Shown here one piece after another: positions 23,647-31,198 of a DNA stretch of 37,310 nt. Under the pieces are notes generated by a model. That model was given only the letters and a program-made list of their open reading frames with translations, made no database searches and was not told the DNA's origin. Every line of letters begins with the position of its first letter. Position 1 is the first letter of the stretch. The stretch comes from Anaerobranca gottschalkii DSM 13577. Lineage in GTDB: Bacteria > Bacillota > Proteinivoracia > Proteinivoracales > Proteinivoracaceae. The position numbers and the translations under genes were made by a program. Where the stretch lies: NCBI RefSeq assembly GCF_900111575.1, contig NZ_FOIF01000014.1, positions 1-37,310 of the forward strand. The letters run 5' to 3'.

Positions 23647-23946
23647 ATGGATATATTAAGATTGCAGGTAAAGGTTTTTAAAGGATTAGCCCATCCCATT
23701 AGAATTAAAATAATTCAAAAGCTAGCTAATGGTCCTTTATGTGTCTGTGAACTCAATGAAGATATTGAATTTTCCCAGGGAAATTTATCCCAACATTTAA
23801 AGATTTTAAAGGATGCCCATATAATAGATAGCAGAAAAGATGGGTTAAAGGTATTTTATTTTATTAGGGATGAAAGAATTTTAACAATGTTAGATGAAAG
23901 TAAAGATTTAATAGAGGGATATTTAAAAAGCTTCATTAAAGGATAA
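23647..23946 (+). CDS. ArsR/SmtB-family metalloregulator
   Basis: A 99-residue winged-helix repressor. The family core reads FKGLAHPIRIKIIQKLANGP, then the recognition region with LSQHLKILKDA. Cys32 and Cys34 in LCVCEL sit where ArsR proteins carry the ELCVCDL thiol pair that senses As(III) or Sb(III). A third cysteine is not seen. The start follows GAGGTG. Downstream are a CxxC mini-thioredoxin and an ArsP-like permease, so the regulator probably responds to a thiophilic metalloid or organoarsenical, or to redox. Its operator is the palindrome at 23598-23619. Confidence 0.85.
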   Translation: MDILRLQVKVFKGLAHPIRIKIIQKLANGPLCVCELNEDIEFSQGNLSQHLKILKDAHIIDSRKDGLKVFYFIRDERILTMLDESKDLIEGYLKSFIKG

Positions 23947-23992
23947 ATCACTAGAATAGTGATTATATAAAAAACTTAAGGAGGTTTAAATT

Positions 23993-24223
23993 ATGGTCAT
24001 TAAAGTTTTAGGTTCAGGGTGTTTAAAGTGCAATAAGTTAGAAGAGGCTGTTAAAAAAGCTGTTCAAGAACTAGGCATTGAAGCTAAAGTTGAAAAGGTT
24101 CAGGATTTTAAAGATATCATGGCTTATGGTGTTATGCAAACACCTGCCCTAGTTATTAACGAAAGAGTAAAAAGTATGGGTAAAGTTCCTACCGTAGAAG
24201 AAATTAAAGAATTATTAAAATAA
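23993..24223 (+). CDS. Small CxxC thioredoxin-like protein
   Basis: A 76-residue thioredoxin-fold protein. It starts VIKVLGSGCLKC with the redox pair Cys10 and Cys13, continues with KKAVQELG, and carries the cis-proline region MQTPALVINE. This matches the small redox-active disulfide proteins that are often encoded beside DUF318 permeases. It probably handles disulfides or metalloid-thiol transfer for the permease that follows. The start has AAGGAGG. A small hairpin, AGAGCC with GGCTCT (24227-24242), follows its stop codon. Confidence 0.85.
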   Translation: MVIKVLGSGCLKCNKLEEAVKKAVQELGIEAKVEKVQDFKDIMAYGVMQTPALVINERVKSMGKVPTVEEIKELLK

Positions 24224-24269
24224 AGGAGAGCCTATTGGCTCTTCCTATCTTTGAAAGAAGGTGTATTTT

Positions 24270-25436
24270 ATGGCTGGTGAAAGAAAAAAACTACTGTTAA
24301 TTATTTCGGTTTTTCTTATTGCCTATTTTATCCCGGTAGACAGTCCTAGGGTACAAGGGGCAATAATAGAAGCTGTTTATATGGTAAATGACTATGCTAG
24401 AGAACATGTATTACTATGCTTAATTCCTGCATTCTTTATTGCCGGGGGATTATCAATTTTTATATCCCAAGGGGCGGTTTTAAAGTACTTTGGAGCCAAA
24501 GCTAATAAAATCTTATCTTACACCGTAGCATCCCTTTCTGGTACTATCCTTGCAGTTTGTTCCTGCACCATTTTACCACTTTTTGCTGGGATATATAAAA
24601 GGGGCGCCGGTATCGGTCCGGCAACAGCCTTTCTTTATTCAGGACCTGCCATAAATGTTATGGCCATTATAGTAACAGCAAGGGTTTTAGGGGTAGAAAT
24701 GGGAATTGCCAGAGCAATTTCAGCTGTTTTCTTTAGTATAATTATAGGGCTTATTATGCACTTTATTTACAGAAATGAACAAAAGGAAGAAGGGGACCTC
24801 TTTATTCCTGAAGATGAAGAAACCCGTCCGTTGTGGAAAAATGCCTTGTATTTTGGAACAATGGTGGGAATATTGGTTTTTGCAAACTGGGGAAGACCTA
24901 TTGATGATAATGGAATATGGGCATCTATATTCAATTACAAATGGATATTAACAGGATTTTTATCGCTCTTGTTAGCATATATTCTTATTAACTGGTTTGA
25001 CAAAGGGGAGTTAAAGGCCTGGACGGAATCTACCTGGGATTTTGCTAAACAAATACTTCCTTTACTTTTTGGAGGAGTAATAATAGCAGGATTATTGTTA
25101 GGAAGGCCCGGCTATGAAGGGTTAATTCCATCCCATTGGGTGGAAACTTTAGTGGGAGGAAATTCCCTTGGAGCCAATTTCTTTACCTCTTTAGCAGGAG
25201 CCTTTATGTATTTTGCTACTTTAACAGAAGTTCCCATCTTAGAAGGTTTAATAGGTGCCGGTATGGGTAAAGGTCCAGCCTTAGCTCTACTACTAGCGGG
25301 CCCTGCTTTATCTTTACCTAATATGTTGGTTATTAGAAGTGTAATGGGAACTAAAAAAACAATTGTCTTTGTATCATTAGTAATAATAATGGCAACAATT
25401 GCCGGCTTAATTTTTGGTACATTTTTTAATATATAG
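24270..25436 (+). CDS. DUF318/ArsP-type permease
   Basis: A 388-residue integral membrane protein with about ten spans. The motif VCSCTILPLFAGIYKRGAG, with Cys97 and Cys99, and PATAFLYSGPAINVM are hallmarks of the predicted permease family that includes ArsP, an exporter of trivalent organoarsenicals. A second half repeats the pattern (ATLTEVPILEGLIGAG and LLAGPALSLPNML). The ATG at 24270 follows GAAGGTG; a GTG at 24261 lies inside that site. It is the third gene of the ArsR operon. Other members of the family have other or unknown substrates, so arsenicals are a hypothesis supported by the ArsR cysteines. Confidence 0.85.
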   Translation: MAGERKKLLLIISVFLIAYFIPVDSPRVQGAIIEAVYMVNDYAREHVLLCLIPAFFIAGGLSIFISQGAVLKYFGAKANKILSYTVASLSGTILAVCSCTILPLFAGIYKRGAGIGPATAFLYSGPAINVMAIIVTARVLGVEMGIARAISAVFFSIIIGLIMHFIYRNEQKEEGDLFIPEDEETRPLWKNALYFGTMVGILVFANWGRPIDDNGIWASIFNYKWILTGFLSLLLAYILINWFDKGELKAWTESTWDFAKQILPLLFGGVIIAGLLLGRPGYEGLIPSHWVETLVGGNSLGANFFTSLAGAFMYFATLTEVPILEGLIGAGMGKGPALALLLAGPALSLPNMLVIRSVMGTKKTIVFVSLVIIMATIAGLIFGTFFNI

Positions 25437-25750
25437 AGGAAGGGAAAACCTTCCTCACAGATTGAAGACAAACTATAGACAAAGTCATCATTAGCTGTGG
25501 TAATTAAACAAAGATACGATTAAGTTGAGGAGATAGATTTAAGAGCTGATTAGATAAAAGGAAGAAGGGGAGAGGAACAGGACGTTCCGAAAGCTCTATT
25601 GAGCCATGGATGGCGAATTAGAGCGGTACCCTTCTTCCTTTTAGATAGAAGCCTTAAATCTCGACGGAAACTTTGTTAAATTGTTTAATTACCACAGCCT
25701 TTTAAAAAAGACTTTATCTACAAACTGAGAGGAAGGGAAAACCTTCCTCA
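25435..25750. mobile_element. 270-bp non-coding structured element between duplicated terminator hairpins
   Basis: This fills most of the 383-bp gap between the permease and amyA, and no protein is encoded. A 23-bp sequence containing GAGGAAGG, loop GAAAA, CCTTCCTC occurs identically at 25435-25457 and 25728-25750; only the second copy keeps the T run. Between them lie 270 bp beginning CAG and ending CTG. The inner part is full of nested complementary arms: 18 bp at 25494-25511 with 25681-25698, 9 bp at 25535-25543 with 25653-25661, 14 bp at 25556-25569 with 25629-25642, then small hairpins. It looks like a MITE-like or RNA-encoding element inserted into the permease terminator with a 23-bp duplication. 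I do not recognise the family. Confidence 0.7.
25458..25727. ncRNA. Candidate structured RNA of the inserted element
   Basis: If transcribed, the element can fold into one long rod closed by the 18-bp arm (GCTGTGGTAATTAAACAA with its complement), the 9-bp arm and the 14-bp arm (AAAAGGAAGAAGGG with CCCTTCTTCCTTTT). The tip has two hairpins: GGAAC-loop-GTTCC (25574-25588) and GCTCTA...TAGAGC (25593-25624) enclosing GCCA and TGGC. The GAAA linker and unpaired purines look like conserved RNA detail. The strand is not certain, because such arms read alike on both strands. Alternatives are a DNA-level MITE or a relative of HEARO/omega-type RNAs, which I cannot confirm. Confidence 0.45.
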
Positions 25751-25757
25751 TTTTTTT
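25728..25757 (+). terminator. Terminator of the ArsR-permease operon (displaced)
   Basis: GAGGAAGG and CCTTCCTC form an 8-bp stem with a GAAAA loop, followed by A and seven T residues. The first copy of the hairpin, right at the permease stop codon (25435-25457), lacks the T run because the element lies between. Confidence 0.75.
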
Positions 25758-25819
25758 ATTGTTCTATTTAGCTAATGATGTTAAAATAGTAATATAATTC
25801 TAGTAAAGGAGGGAAAATT

Positions 25820-27418
25820 TTGAACAGCAAAATATTAAGAGTACTTTTAGTATTTCTCTTAATTTTTGCCATTGTGGGATGTACCAGTGATAAGCAAGGT
25901 CCCCAAGAGACCTATAAGAATATAGATGACACTGTAACCCATGGCCAAAATTACGATGGTAGTTTTAGTCGAGAGGGTATCCAAGAAGTAACATTTGAAA
26001 ATGGTGTTTTTTATCAAATTTTTGTTTACAATTTCCGGGACTCTACCGGTGATGGTGTAGGGGATTTAGGGGGAATAATCGAGAGTTTAGACTACATTGA
26101 AAGTTTAGGTGTAAATGGAATTTGGTTAACCCCTATAACCCATGGTGCCAGTTACCATAAGTACGATGTGGTAGATTACTATGCAGTAGACCCAGAATTT
26201 GGGACTATGGAAGACTTTGAAACCTTAATATCAGAAGCCCATAAGCGGGGGATCAAAGTCATTATTGACCTGGTAATTAACCATACATCAGATAGACATC
26301 CATGGTTTAAGGCGGCAGCTTCAGATCCAAATAGCAAGTTTAGAGATTACTACATATGGGCTGCCCATGATGAGCCAAGGCCCGGTAGTGGTTGGCGACA
26401 TTTAAGTGGAACTACTTGGTTTTACCTTGCCCATTTTTGGGAAAGGATGCCAGATTTAAATTTTGATAATCCAGCTGTTAGAGAAGAAGTAAAGAGGATT
26501 GCAAAATTTTGGTTAGATAAAGGGGTAGATGGATTTAGACTAGATGCTGCTAAACACCTTTACTCCGATCCTGCTAAAAACCATCAGTTTTGGAATGAGT
26601 TTTACCAATATCTAAGGACATTAAAGGAGGACGTATACTTAGTAGGGGAAATTTGGGACTCCCCTGAAGTAATCGCCCCTTATTTTGCCAATGGCTTGAA
26701 TGCTAATTTTAACTTCCAAATTGGTGGTAGGGTAGCATCATCCATTAACTCCGGTGTAGACAATTTGGGTAAGGAATTAGACAGAATATATAAGCTCTAT
26801 AGAGAACACAACCCTGACTTTATCGATGCACCTTTCTTATCTAACCACGATACCAGAAGGATTATGAGTGAGTTTGATTACGACTTTGAGAAAATGAAAA
26901 TGGCTGCCAATGTTCTATTGAGTTTACCAGGTGACCCGTACATTTTCGCCGGTGAAGAAATAGGTATGATTAGTAATGATAACCATATGGATATTAGAGA
27001 ACCCTTTAAGTGGTATAAAGATACCGGACCAGGTCAAACAACTTGGCGACCCAATGCCTTTAACAGTACTGAGAAGTGGTCACCTTCAGTGGAAGAACAA
27101 GATAAAGACCCTAACTCATTGTTAAACCATTTCAGAAAGATGGTTAACCTAAGAAATAGTCATTATCCCTTGAGGTATGGAAATGATTTTCAATTGGTGG
27201 AAAACAACAATCTTACAGTATTAAGCTTTATAAGGGAGTATCAAGGTGAAAGGGTATTGGTTGTTCATAACTTTTACAGCCAACCTCAGACCATTACAGT
27301 AACAGTTGAAGGAACCTTTACTAATTTTAAAGGGACAAAATCGGGGGCAAACTTTACCCAAAGGGGTAATGAAATTACCATAACTATCCCACCCTTATCA
27401 TCGATGTTTATTTATTAA
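25820..27418 (+). CDS. amyA: Lipoprotein alpha-amylase, GH13
   Basis: A 532-residue glycoside hydrolase family 13 enzyme that cleaves alpha-1,4 bonds of starch at the cell surface. The signal peptide ends AIVGC with Cys21, so it is lipid-anchored. The four GH13 regions are present: DLVINH at 150-155, GFRLDAAKH with nucleophile Asp242, LVGEIWD with acid/base Glu277, and SNHD with Asp344. A C-terminal beta domain closes the chain. The start is TTG at 25820 with AAAGGAGGG upstream. Anaerobranca gottschalkii AmyA, a lipoprotein amylase with some cyclodextrin-forming activity, is the comparison I recall; the name is given on that basis. Oligo-1,6-glucosidase-type activity cannot be excluded. Confidence 0.85.
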   Translation: MNSKILRVLLVFLLIFAIVGCTSDKQGPQETYKNIDDTVTHGQNYDGSFSREGIQEVTFENGVFYQIFVYNFRDSTGDGVGDLGGIIESLDYIESLGVNGIWLTPITHGASYHKYDVVDYYAVDPEFGTMEDFETLISEAHKRGIKVIIDLVINHTSDRHPWFKAAASDPNSKFRDYYIWAAHDEPRPGSGWRHLSGTTWFYLAHFWERMPDLNFDNPAVREEVKRIAKFWLDKGVDGFRLDAAKHLYSDPAKNHQFWNEFYQYLRTLKEDVYLVGEIWDSPEVIAPYFANGLNANFNFQIGGRVASSINSGVDNLGKELDRIYKLYREHNPDFIDAPFLSNHDTRRIMSEFDYDFEKMKMAANVLLSLPGDPYIFAGEEIGMISNDNHMDIREPFKWYKDTGPGQTTWRPNAFNSTEKWSPSVEEQDKDPNSLLNHFRKMVNLRNSHYPLRYGNDFQLVENNNLTVLSFIREYQGERVLVVHNFYSQPQTITVTVEGTFTNFKGTKSGANFTQRGNEITITIPPLSSMFIY

Positions 27419-27431
27419 ATTAGGTTTTATT

Positions 27432-27466
27432 AAAGGAAGAAGGACATCTAATTCTTCTTCCTTTTC
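27432..27466 (+). terminator. Terminator after amyA
   Basis: AAAGGAAGAAG (27432-27442) pairs with CTTCTTCCTTT (27454-27464) over an 11-nt loop, followed by further T residues. Confidence 0.85.
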
Positions 27467-27535
27467 TATTTGTCTTAAAAATTTAGCGATTATAACTAAA
27501 CATATAAATGTAATTTCTTCATTTTGGAACTAAGA

Positions 27536-27564
27536 TTGTACTAGACAGGCAAGTGGTTTATAAT
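27536..27564 (+). promoter_or_regulatory. Promoter of the nucleosidase/SPL/SDR operon
   Basis: TTGTAC (27536-27541) and a perfect TATAAT (27559-27564) are spaced by 17 bp, about 50 bp before the first gene. Confidence 0.7.
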
Positions 27565-27615
27565 AAATTAAAAAAGGGTTTTTGAAACTTAAAAGACTAA
27601 AGTGAGGTATGGGAT

Positions 27616-28437
27616 ATGATTTTCATATCGACGGCAATGTATGTAGAGGCACAAAAAATAATAAAAAAGCTCCGACTAAAAAGGGATAGGAGTATAAATA
27701 AATTTGAAGTTTTTAAAAATGACCAAATAACATTAATAATAACAGGGGTTGGAAAAGTTAAATCTGCAGTTGCTTTAACATACATTTTATCAAGGGAAGT
27801 AGTAACCCATAGGGATATTTATATTAATTTTGGAATATGTGGTACAAAGGATAGGGAAATTCCTAAAGGGGAAATTTTTTTGTGTAACAAAATAAAGGAT
27901 AATGAAACAAAGTTTACCTATTATCCAGACATCTTATTACAACATCCCTTTAAAGAAAGGGCAATTGAAACATTTTCAAGGGTAGTTGTTCAGGAAGAGG
28001 TTAGCCAGTGTTTAGTAGATATGGAATCCTCTGCCCTATATCAAGCTGCATCGGTATTTTTAAAACCCCATCAGATATTTTTTGTTAAGGTAGTTTCCGA
28101 TTATCTCAATATAGAAAATATAGATAAAGAATTTATCCTAGATATAATAGATAAAGGGGTAGATCAAGTTATAGAATGGATAAATGCCATTAAAGATGTT
28201 TTTAATTATCGAAGGGAAGTTTTAACAAAGGGAGAAGAGGAGCTGCTAAAGAAAGTAGTAGAGAACTTAAAGATGTCAGTAACAATGGAAAATGAAGTTA
28301 GAAAACTTATGATCTACTATAAGCTCTTTAATGATGATCTAACGGAAATTATTGATAAATACTTGAATATTCAATGTGAATCAAAACAGGAAGGGAAGAT
28401 GTATCTTGCAGAACTTAAAGGAAGAATTATTTGCTAG
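27616..28437 (+). CDS. Nucleoside phosphorylase/MTA-nucleosidase-like protein
   Basis: A 273-residue protein. The first 185 residues look like the purine nucleoside phosphorylase/MTAN fold: STAMYVEAQKI with Glu11 as in MTAN, TGVGKVKSA, NFGICGTK, VDMESSALYQAA with Glu137, and VVSDYLN near 160 with the usual Asp. The core is shorter than in true MTAN, with a segment missing between about residues 95 and 130. The last 90 residues are a charged helical extension of unknown role. It overlaps the SPL-like radical SAM gene, so it may act on an adenosine product of SAM chemistry, such as 5'-deoxyadenosine. That link is inference. Confidence 0.65.
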   Translation: MIFISTAMYVEAQKIIKKLRLKRDRSINKFEVFKNDQITLIITGVGKVKSAVALTYILSREVVTHRDIYINFGICGTKDREIPKGEIFLCNKIKDNETKFTYYPDILLQHPFKERAIETFSRVVVQEEVSQCLVDMESSALYQAASVFLKPHQIFFVKVVSDYLNIENIDKEFILDIIDKGVDQVIEWINAIKDVFNYRREVLTKGEEELLKKVVENLKMSVTMENEVRKLMIYYKLFNDDLTEIIDKYLNIQCESKQEGKMYLAELKGRIIC

Positions 28438-29416
28438 ACCTTTTTCCCATATCTATGTTGAAAAAAAGGCACTGGAATATAATTTGACAGAGGAGATTTT
28501 AAGTAGGTTTAAATCATCGAAAGTTGTTGAAATAGAACATTATAAAGATGTCTTTTCCCGGGGAAATCAAGATTTTTATTTACAAAAGAAAAGTCCCAAA
28601 CTAATACTTGCAGTAAAGGAAGATAACCTAATATATAAGGGGGCTGAGGTTTGCCAAGACTTTGGAAATAAACACTTTTACTATACTTCCATAGTGATGA
28701 ATTGTATCTATGATTGCGAATACTGTTATCTTCAAGGGATGTACACATCTGCAAATATCGTTCTTTTTGTAAATATCGATGATTATTTTGCTAAGGTAAA
28801 GGAGCTGTTAAAGGAACATCCTGTTTATCTGTGTATTTCCTATGATACAGATCTTTTGGCCTTTGAGGGATTAACAAATTATGTAAGGAAGTTTATCCAA
28901 TTTGCCATGGAAAATAAGGATTTAACAATGGAAATAAGGACAAAAAGCGGAAATTTCAAATCGATAAAAGATATTGAAGTTCAAGATAACGTAATTTTAG
29001 CCTGGACCCTATCTCCAGAGGGAATAATAAAAAATTATGAAGATAAGACACCATGTTTAGAAAGAAGAATTAAAGATATTAAGGATGCTTTGGACAAGGG
29101 GTGGAAGGTCAGGCTTTCCTTTGATCCAATCCTATATATCAAAAATTGGAGAGATGAGTACAAGACTTTAGTAGAAGAAGTTTTTAGCAAGATAGATGGT
29201 GAAAAAATACTTGATGTCAGTATCGGCCTTTTTAGGGTATCAAAGGATTACCTAAAGGTGATGAGAAAGCAACGACCTAATTCAATTGTTTTAAATTATC
29301 CCTACCATACTTTTGCAGGGGTATGTAGTTATGATAGGGAACTGGGTAAAGAAATGTTAGCGTATCTTTACACTTTGTTAAAGACCTATGTTGATCAAGG
29401 GAAAATATATATGTAA
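28406..29416 (+). CDS. SPL-family radical SAM protein (spore photoproduct lyase-like)
   Basis: A 336-residue radical SAM enzyme. The cluster motif is Cys100-x3-Cys104-x2-Cys107 (CIYDCEYC), preceded by KHFYYTSIVMN and followed by YLQGMY as in spore photoproduct lyase. Cys143 in LCISYDTD lies where SPL has its hydrogen-donor cysteine (43 residues after the first cluster Cys, similar to the clostridial spacing I recall). The enzyme family repairs UV-induced spore photoproduct, but divergent members have unknown substrates. I prefer the TTG at 28406 with GGAAGGG upstream; GTG 28376 is possible. It overlaps the upstream nucleosidase-like gene and is followed by an SDR 12 nt later. Confidence 0.8.
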   Translation: MQNLKEELFARPFSHIYVEKKALEYNLTEEILSRFKSSKVVEIEHYKDVFSRGNQDFYLQKKSPKLILAVKEDNLIYKGAEVCQDFGNKHFYYTSIVMNCIYDCEYCYLQGMYTSANIVLFVNIDDYFAKVKELLKEHPVYLCISYDTDLLAFEGLTNYVRKFIQFAMENKDLTMEIRTKSGNFKSIKDIEVQDNVILAWTLSPEGIIKNYEDKTPCLERRIKDIKDALDKGWKVRLSFDPILYIKNWRDEYKTLVEEVFSKIDGEKILDVSIGLFRVSKDYLKVMRKQRPNSIVLNYPYHTFAGVCSYDRELGKEMLAYLYTLLKTYVDQGKIYM

Positions 29417-29428
29417 AGGGATGATAAA

Positions 29429-30121
29429 ATGAAGGCAGCGATAGTTACAGGAGCCTCATCGGGGATAGGTTTTGAAATAATCAAGGTTTTATTAGAAAAG
29501 GGATTTAAAGTATATGGATTTGGAAGGGATTTTTCCAAAATAAATTATCAACATCCAAACTTCATCGAGGTTGTTTGTGATTTAATGAATATAGAGGCTC
29601 TATGTGATAAAGTAAAAGAAATACGGAAAGGTGAAGAAATCTTTGTACTAGTAAATAATGCCGGTGTTGGATATTTTGGTCCCCACGAAGAGCTAAATCC
29701 CAAAAAGATAGCTGAGATGGTAAGGACTAACTTAGAAGTACCCCTTACTTTAACTCAACAACTTTTAAGGGATTTAAAGAAAAACAAGGGATATATAATA
29801 AATATTTCCTCCATAACTGCTAAAAAATCCAGCACCTATGGTTGTGCCTATGGAGGGACAAAGGCAGGTCTTACCCATTTTGGCAACAGTTTGTTTGATG
29901 AGGTTAGAAAGTATGGGGTAAAGGTTGTAACCATCCATCCCGATATGACTAAAACAAACTTTTATAGAAATGCAAATTTTGAAGAAGGTAAAGGGGAGGA
30001 TACCTATTTAGAGGCAAAGGAAGTGGCAGCTTTTATAGATTTTATCCTATCCCAAAGGGAAGGAATTGTAGTAACAGATGTGACAATAAAACCCCAAAGG
30101 CATATGATTACAAGAAAATAA
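29429..30121 (+). CDS. Short-chain dehydrogenase/reductase (SDR)
   Basis: A 230-residue classical SDR. The cofactor motif GASSGIG is at residues 8-14, NNAG at 76-79, and the catalytic Ser/Tyr/Lys are Ser127 or Ser128, Tyr141 and Lys145 (YGGTK). An Asp/Arg near the end of beta-2 (GRDFSK) suggests NADPH preference. It would oxidise or reduce a small carbonyl or alcohol. The substrate is unknown. It is the third gene of an operon with a nucleosidase-like and an SPL-like radical SAM protein, an association I recall from other Clostridia. The start follows AAAGGGATG. Confidence 0.85.
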   Translation: MKAAIVTGASSGIGFEIIKVLLEKGFKVYGFGRDFSKINYQHPNFIEVVCDLMNIEALCDKVKEIRKGEEIFVLVNNAGVGYFGPHEELNPKKIAEMVRTNLEVPLTLTQQLLRDLKKNKGYIINISSITAKKSSTYGCAYGGTKAGLTHFGNSLFDEVRKYGVKVVTIHPDMTKTNFYRNANFEEGKGEDTYLEAKEVAAFIDFILSQREGIVVTDVTIKPQRHMITRK

Positions 30122-30146
30122 ATAAAGGATTTATCTTTAGAAATTA

Positions 30147-30175
30147 TTGTAATTTTGTTATCCATAGCATATAAT
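30147..30175 (+). promoter_or_regulatory. Promoter of the pantothenate operon
   Basis: TTGTAA (30147-30152) and TATAAT (30170-30175) are separated by 17 bp. Transcription would start near 30182, giving a leader of about 155 nt before the first gene. Confidence 0.7.
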
Positions 30176-30181
30176 TATAGA

Positions 30182-30322
30182 TGTAAGCTACCCTTTTAGG
30201 GAGCGAAACTTATTGATCGGAAAATTAACAAGTACTGCTCTGATCCGTTAGGACCGAGACAGGTAATAATACCCCTTAAATAAGGGTTTCTTTGCCTGTC
30301 TATCCCTAGGGATAGATTTTTT
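30182..30322 (+). promoter_or_regulatory. Structured leader RNA with terminator upstream of pan genes (possible pan motif)
   Basis: The leader holds two hairpins with an unpaired adenine in the stem: GCT-A-CCC with GGG-AGC (30187-30204) and CTC...A-TCC with GGA...GAG (30238-30258). Then AGACAGG (30257-30263) can pair with CCTGTCT (30295-30301). That arm overlaps the left side of a terminator, TCTATCC with GGATAGA (30299-30316) plus six T residues. The published pan motif is a hairpin with conserved bulged adenines found upstream of panB/panC/panD, so this leader is a good candidate. Ligand and mechanism are not shown here; transcription attenuation of pantothenate synthesis is inferred. Confidence 0.6.
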
Positions 30323-30339
30323 AGTTTAGGGGTGATTAG

Positions 30340-31197
30340 GTGAAAATTGCTTTTGTTGGTGCTGGGAAAGTTGGAAGGGTATTCGGTTGGTATTTGAAAT
30401 CTAAAGGTTTAAATGTCTTAGGATATAACAGCCGAAGGTTAGAATCAGCTAAACAGGCAGCTTTAGAAACTGATAGTAGGGTACTATCTTTAGAAGAAGT
30501 AGTAGCTTCTGGGGAAATTATCTTTATAACCACATCTGATAAAAGTATTGGGGAAGTTTGTAATCAAATAGCTAAAGATTACCGATTTAAAAGGGGACAA
30601 ACAGTTGTCCATATGTCAGGGGGATTAGGCTCAGATATTCTCAGTTCAGCGAAGGAACAAGGAGCTAATATTTTCTCTCTACATCCCATGCAGTCCTTTG
30701 CTAGTATAGAAAAGGGTAAAGAAGAAATAAAAAATACTTTTTTTACCTTTGAAGGTGATGGAGAAGAAAAAATTATCATCCAATTATTAGAGAAAATAGG
30801 TAATCCTTATACAAAAATAAATTCTAGTAGCAAATCATTGTATCACACTGCTGCCTGTATTAGCTCAAATTATTTAGTTACTTTGACAAATATAGCCAAA
30901 GAAATTTTAAAGAAAATTGGCTTTGATGATAAAGATGCTTTAAAAGTATTATTGCCTTTGATGAAAGGGACGTTAGAAAACATTGAAAAATTAGGTATAG
31001 AACAGGCTTTAACAGGACCTATTGTTAGAGGGGATTATAATACAGTCCAAAACCATTTGCAAAATCTTGAAGGATTAGGTGATATCGGAAAAATTTATAT
31101 ATTATTAGGTAAAGAGACAGTAAAGTTAGCACAAAAAAGAAATTTAGCTGGAGAACAAATAGAAAGTTTAAACAGATTATTTGAAGGGTGGGAATAG
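30340..31197 (+). CDS. DUF2520/Rossmann-type dehydrogenase, candidate ketopantoate reductase
   Basis: A 285-residue NAD(P)-dependent dehydrogenase. The N-terminus [14 protein letters not shown] has the GxGxxG loop at residues 7-12. A helical C-terminal half (about 160-285) resembles the 6-phosphogluconate dehydrogenase-like domain of DUF2520 proteins. The stretches HPMQSFA and [13 protein letters not shown] near 115 and 165-180 fit that family. It is not classical PanE. It is the first gene of a panB-panC-panD operon that otherwise lacks a ketopantoate reductase, so it may supply that step; IlvC could do so instead. Start is GTG 30340 after AGGGGTG. It overlaps the panB ribosome site. Confidence 0.7.
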   Translation: MKIAFVGAGKVGRVFGWYLKSKGLNVLGYNSRRLESAKQAALETDSRVLSLEEVVASGEIIFITTSDKSIGEVCNQIAKDYRFKRGQTVVHMSGGLGSDILSSAKEQGANIFSLHPMQSFASIEKGKEEIKNTFFTFEGDGEEKIIIQLLEKIGNPYTKINSSSKSLYHTAACISSNYLVTLTNIAKEILKKIGFDDKDALKVLLPLMKGTLENIEKLGIEQALTGPIVRGDYNTVQNHLQNLEGLGDIGKIYILLGKETVKLAQKRNLAGEQIESLNRLFEGWE

Positions 31198-31198
31198 G

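Noticed and set aside
25458-25727. Group II intron or small protein gene in the 270-bp element
   Set aside because: No domain V-like hairpin or reverse transcriptase was recognised, and no reading frame with a ribosome site exists.
30182-30322. T-box riboswitch upstream of the pan genes
   Set aside because: The conserved AGGGTGGNACCGCG sequence is absent, and pantothenate genes are not typical T-box targets.
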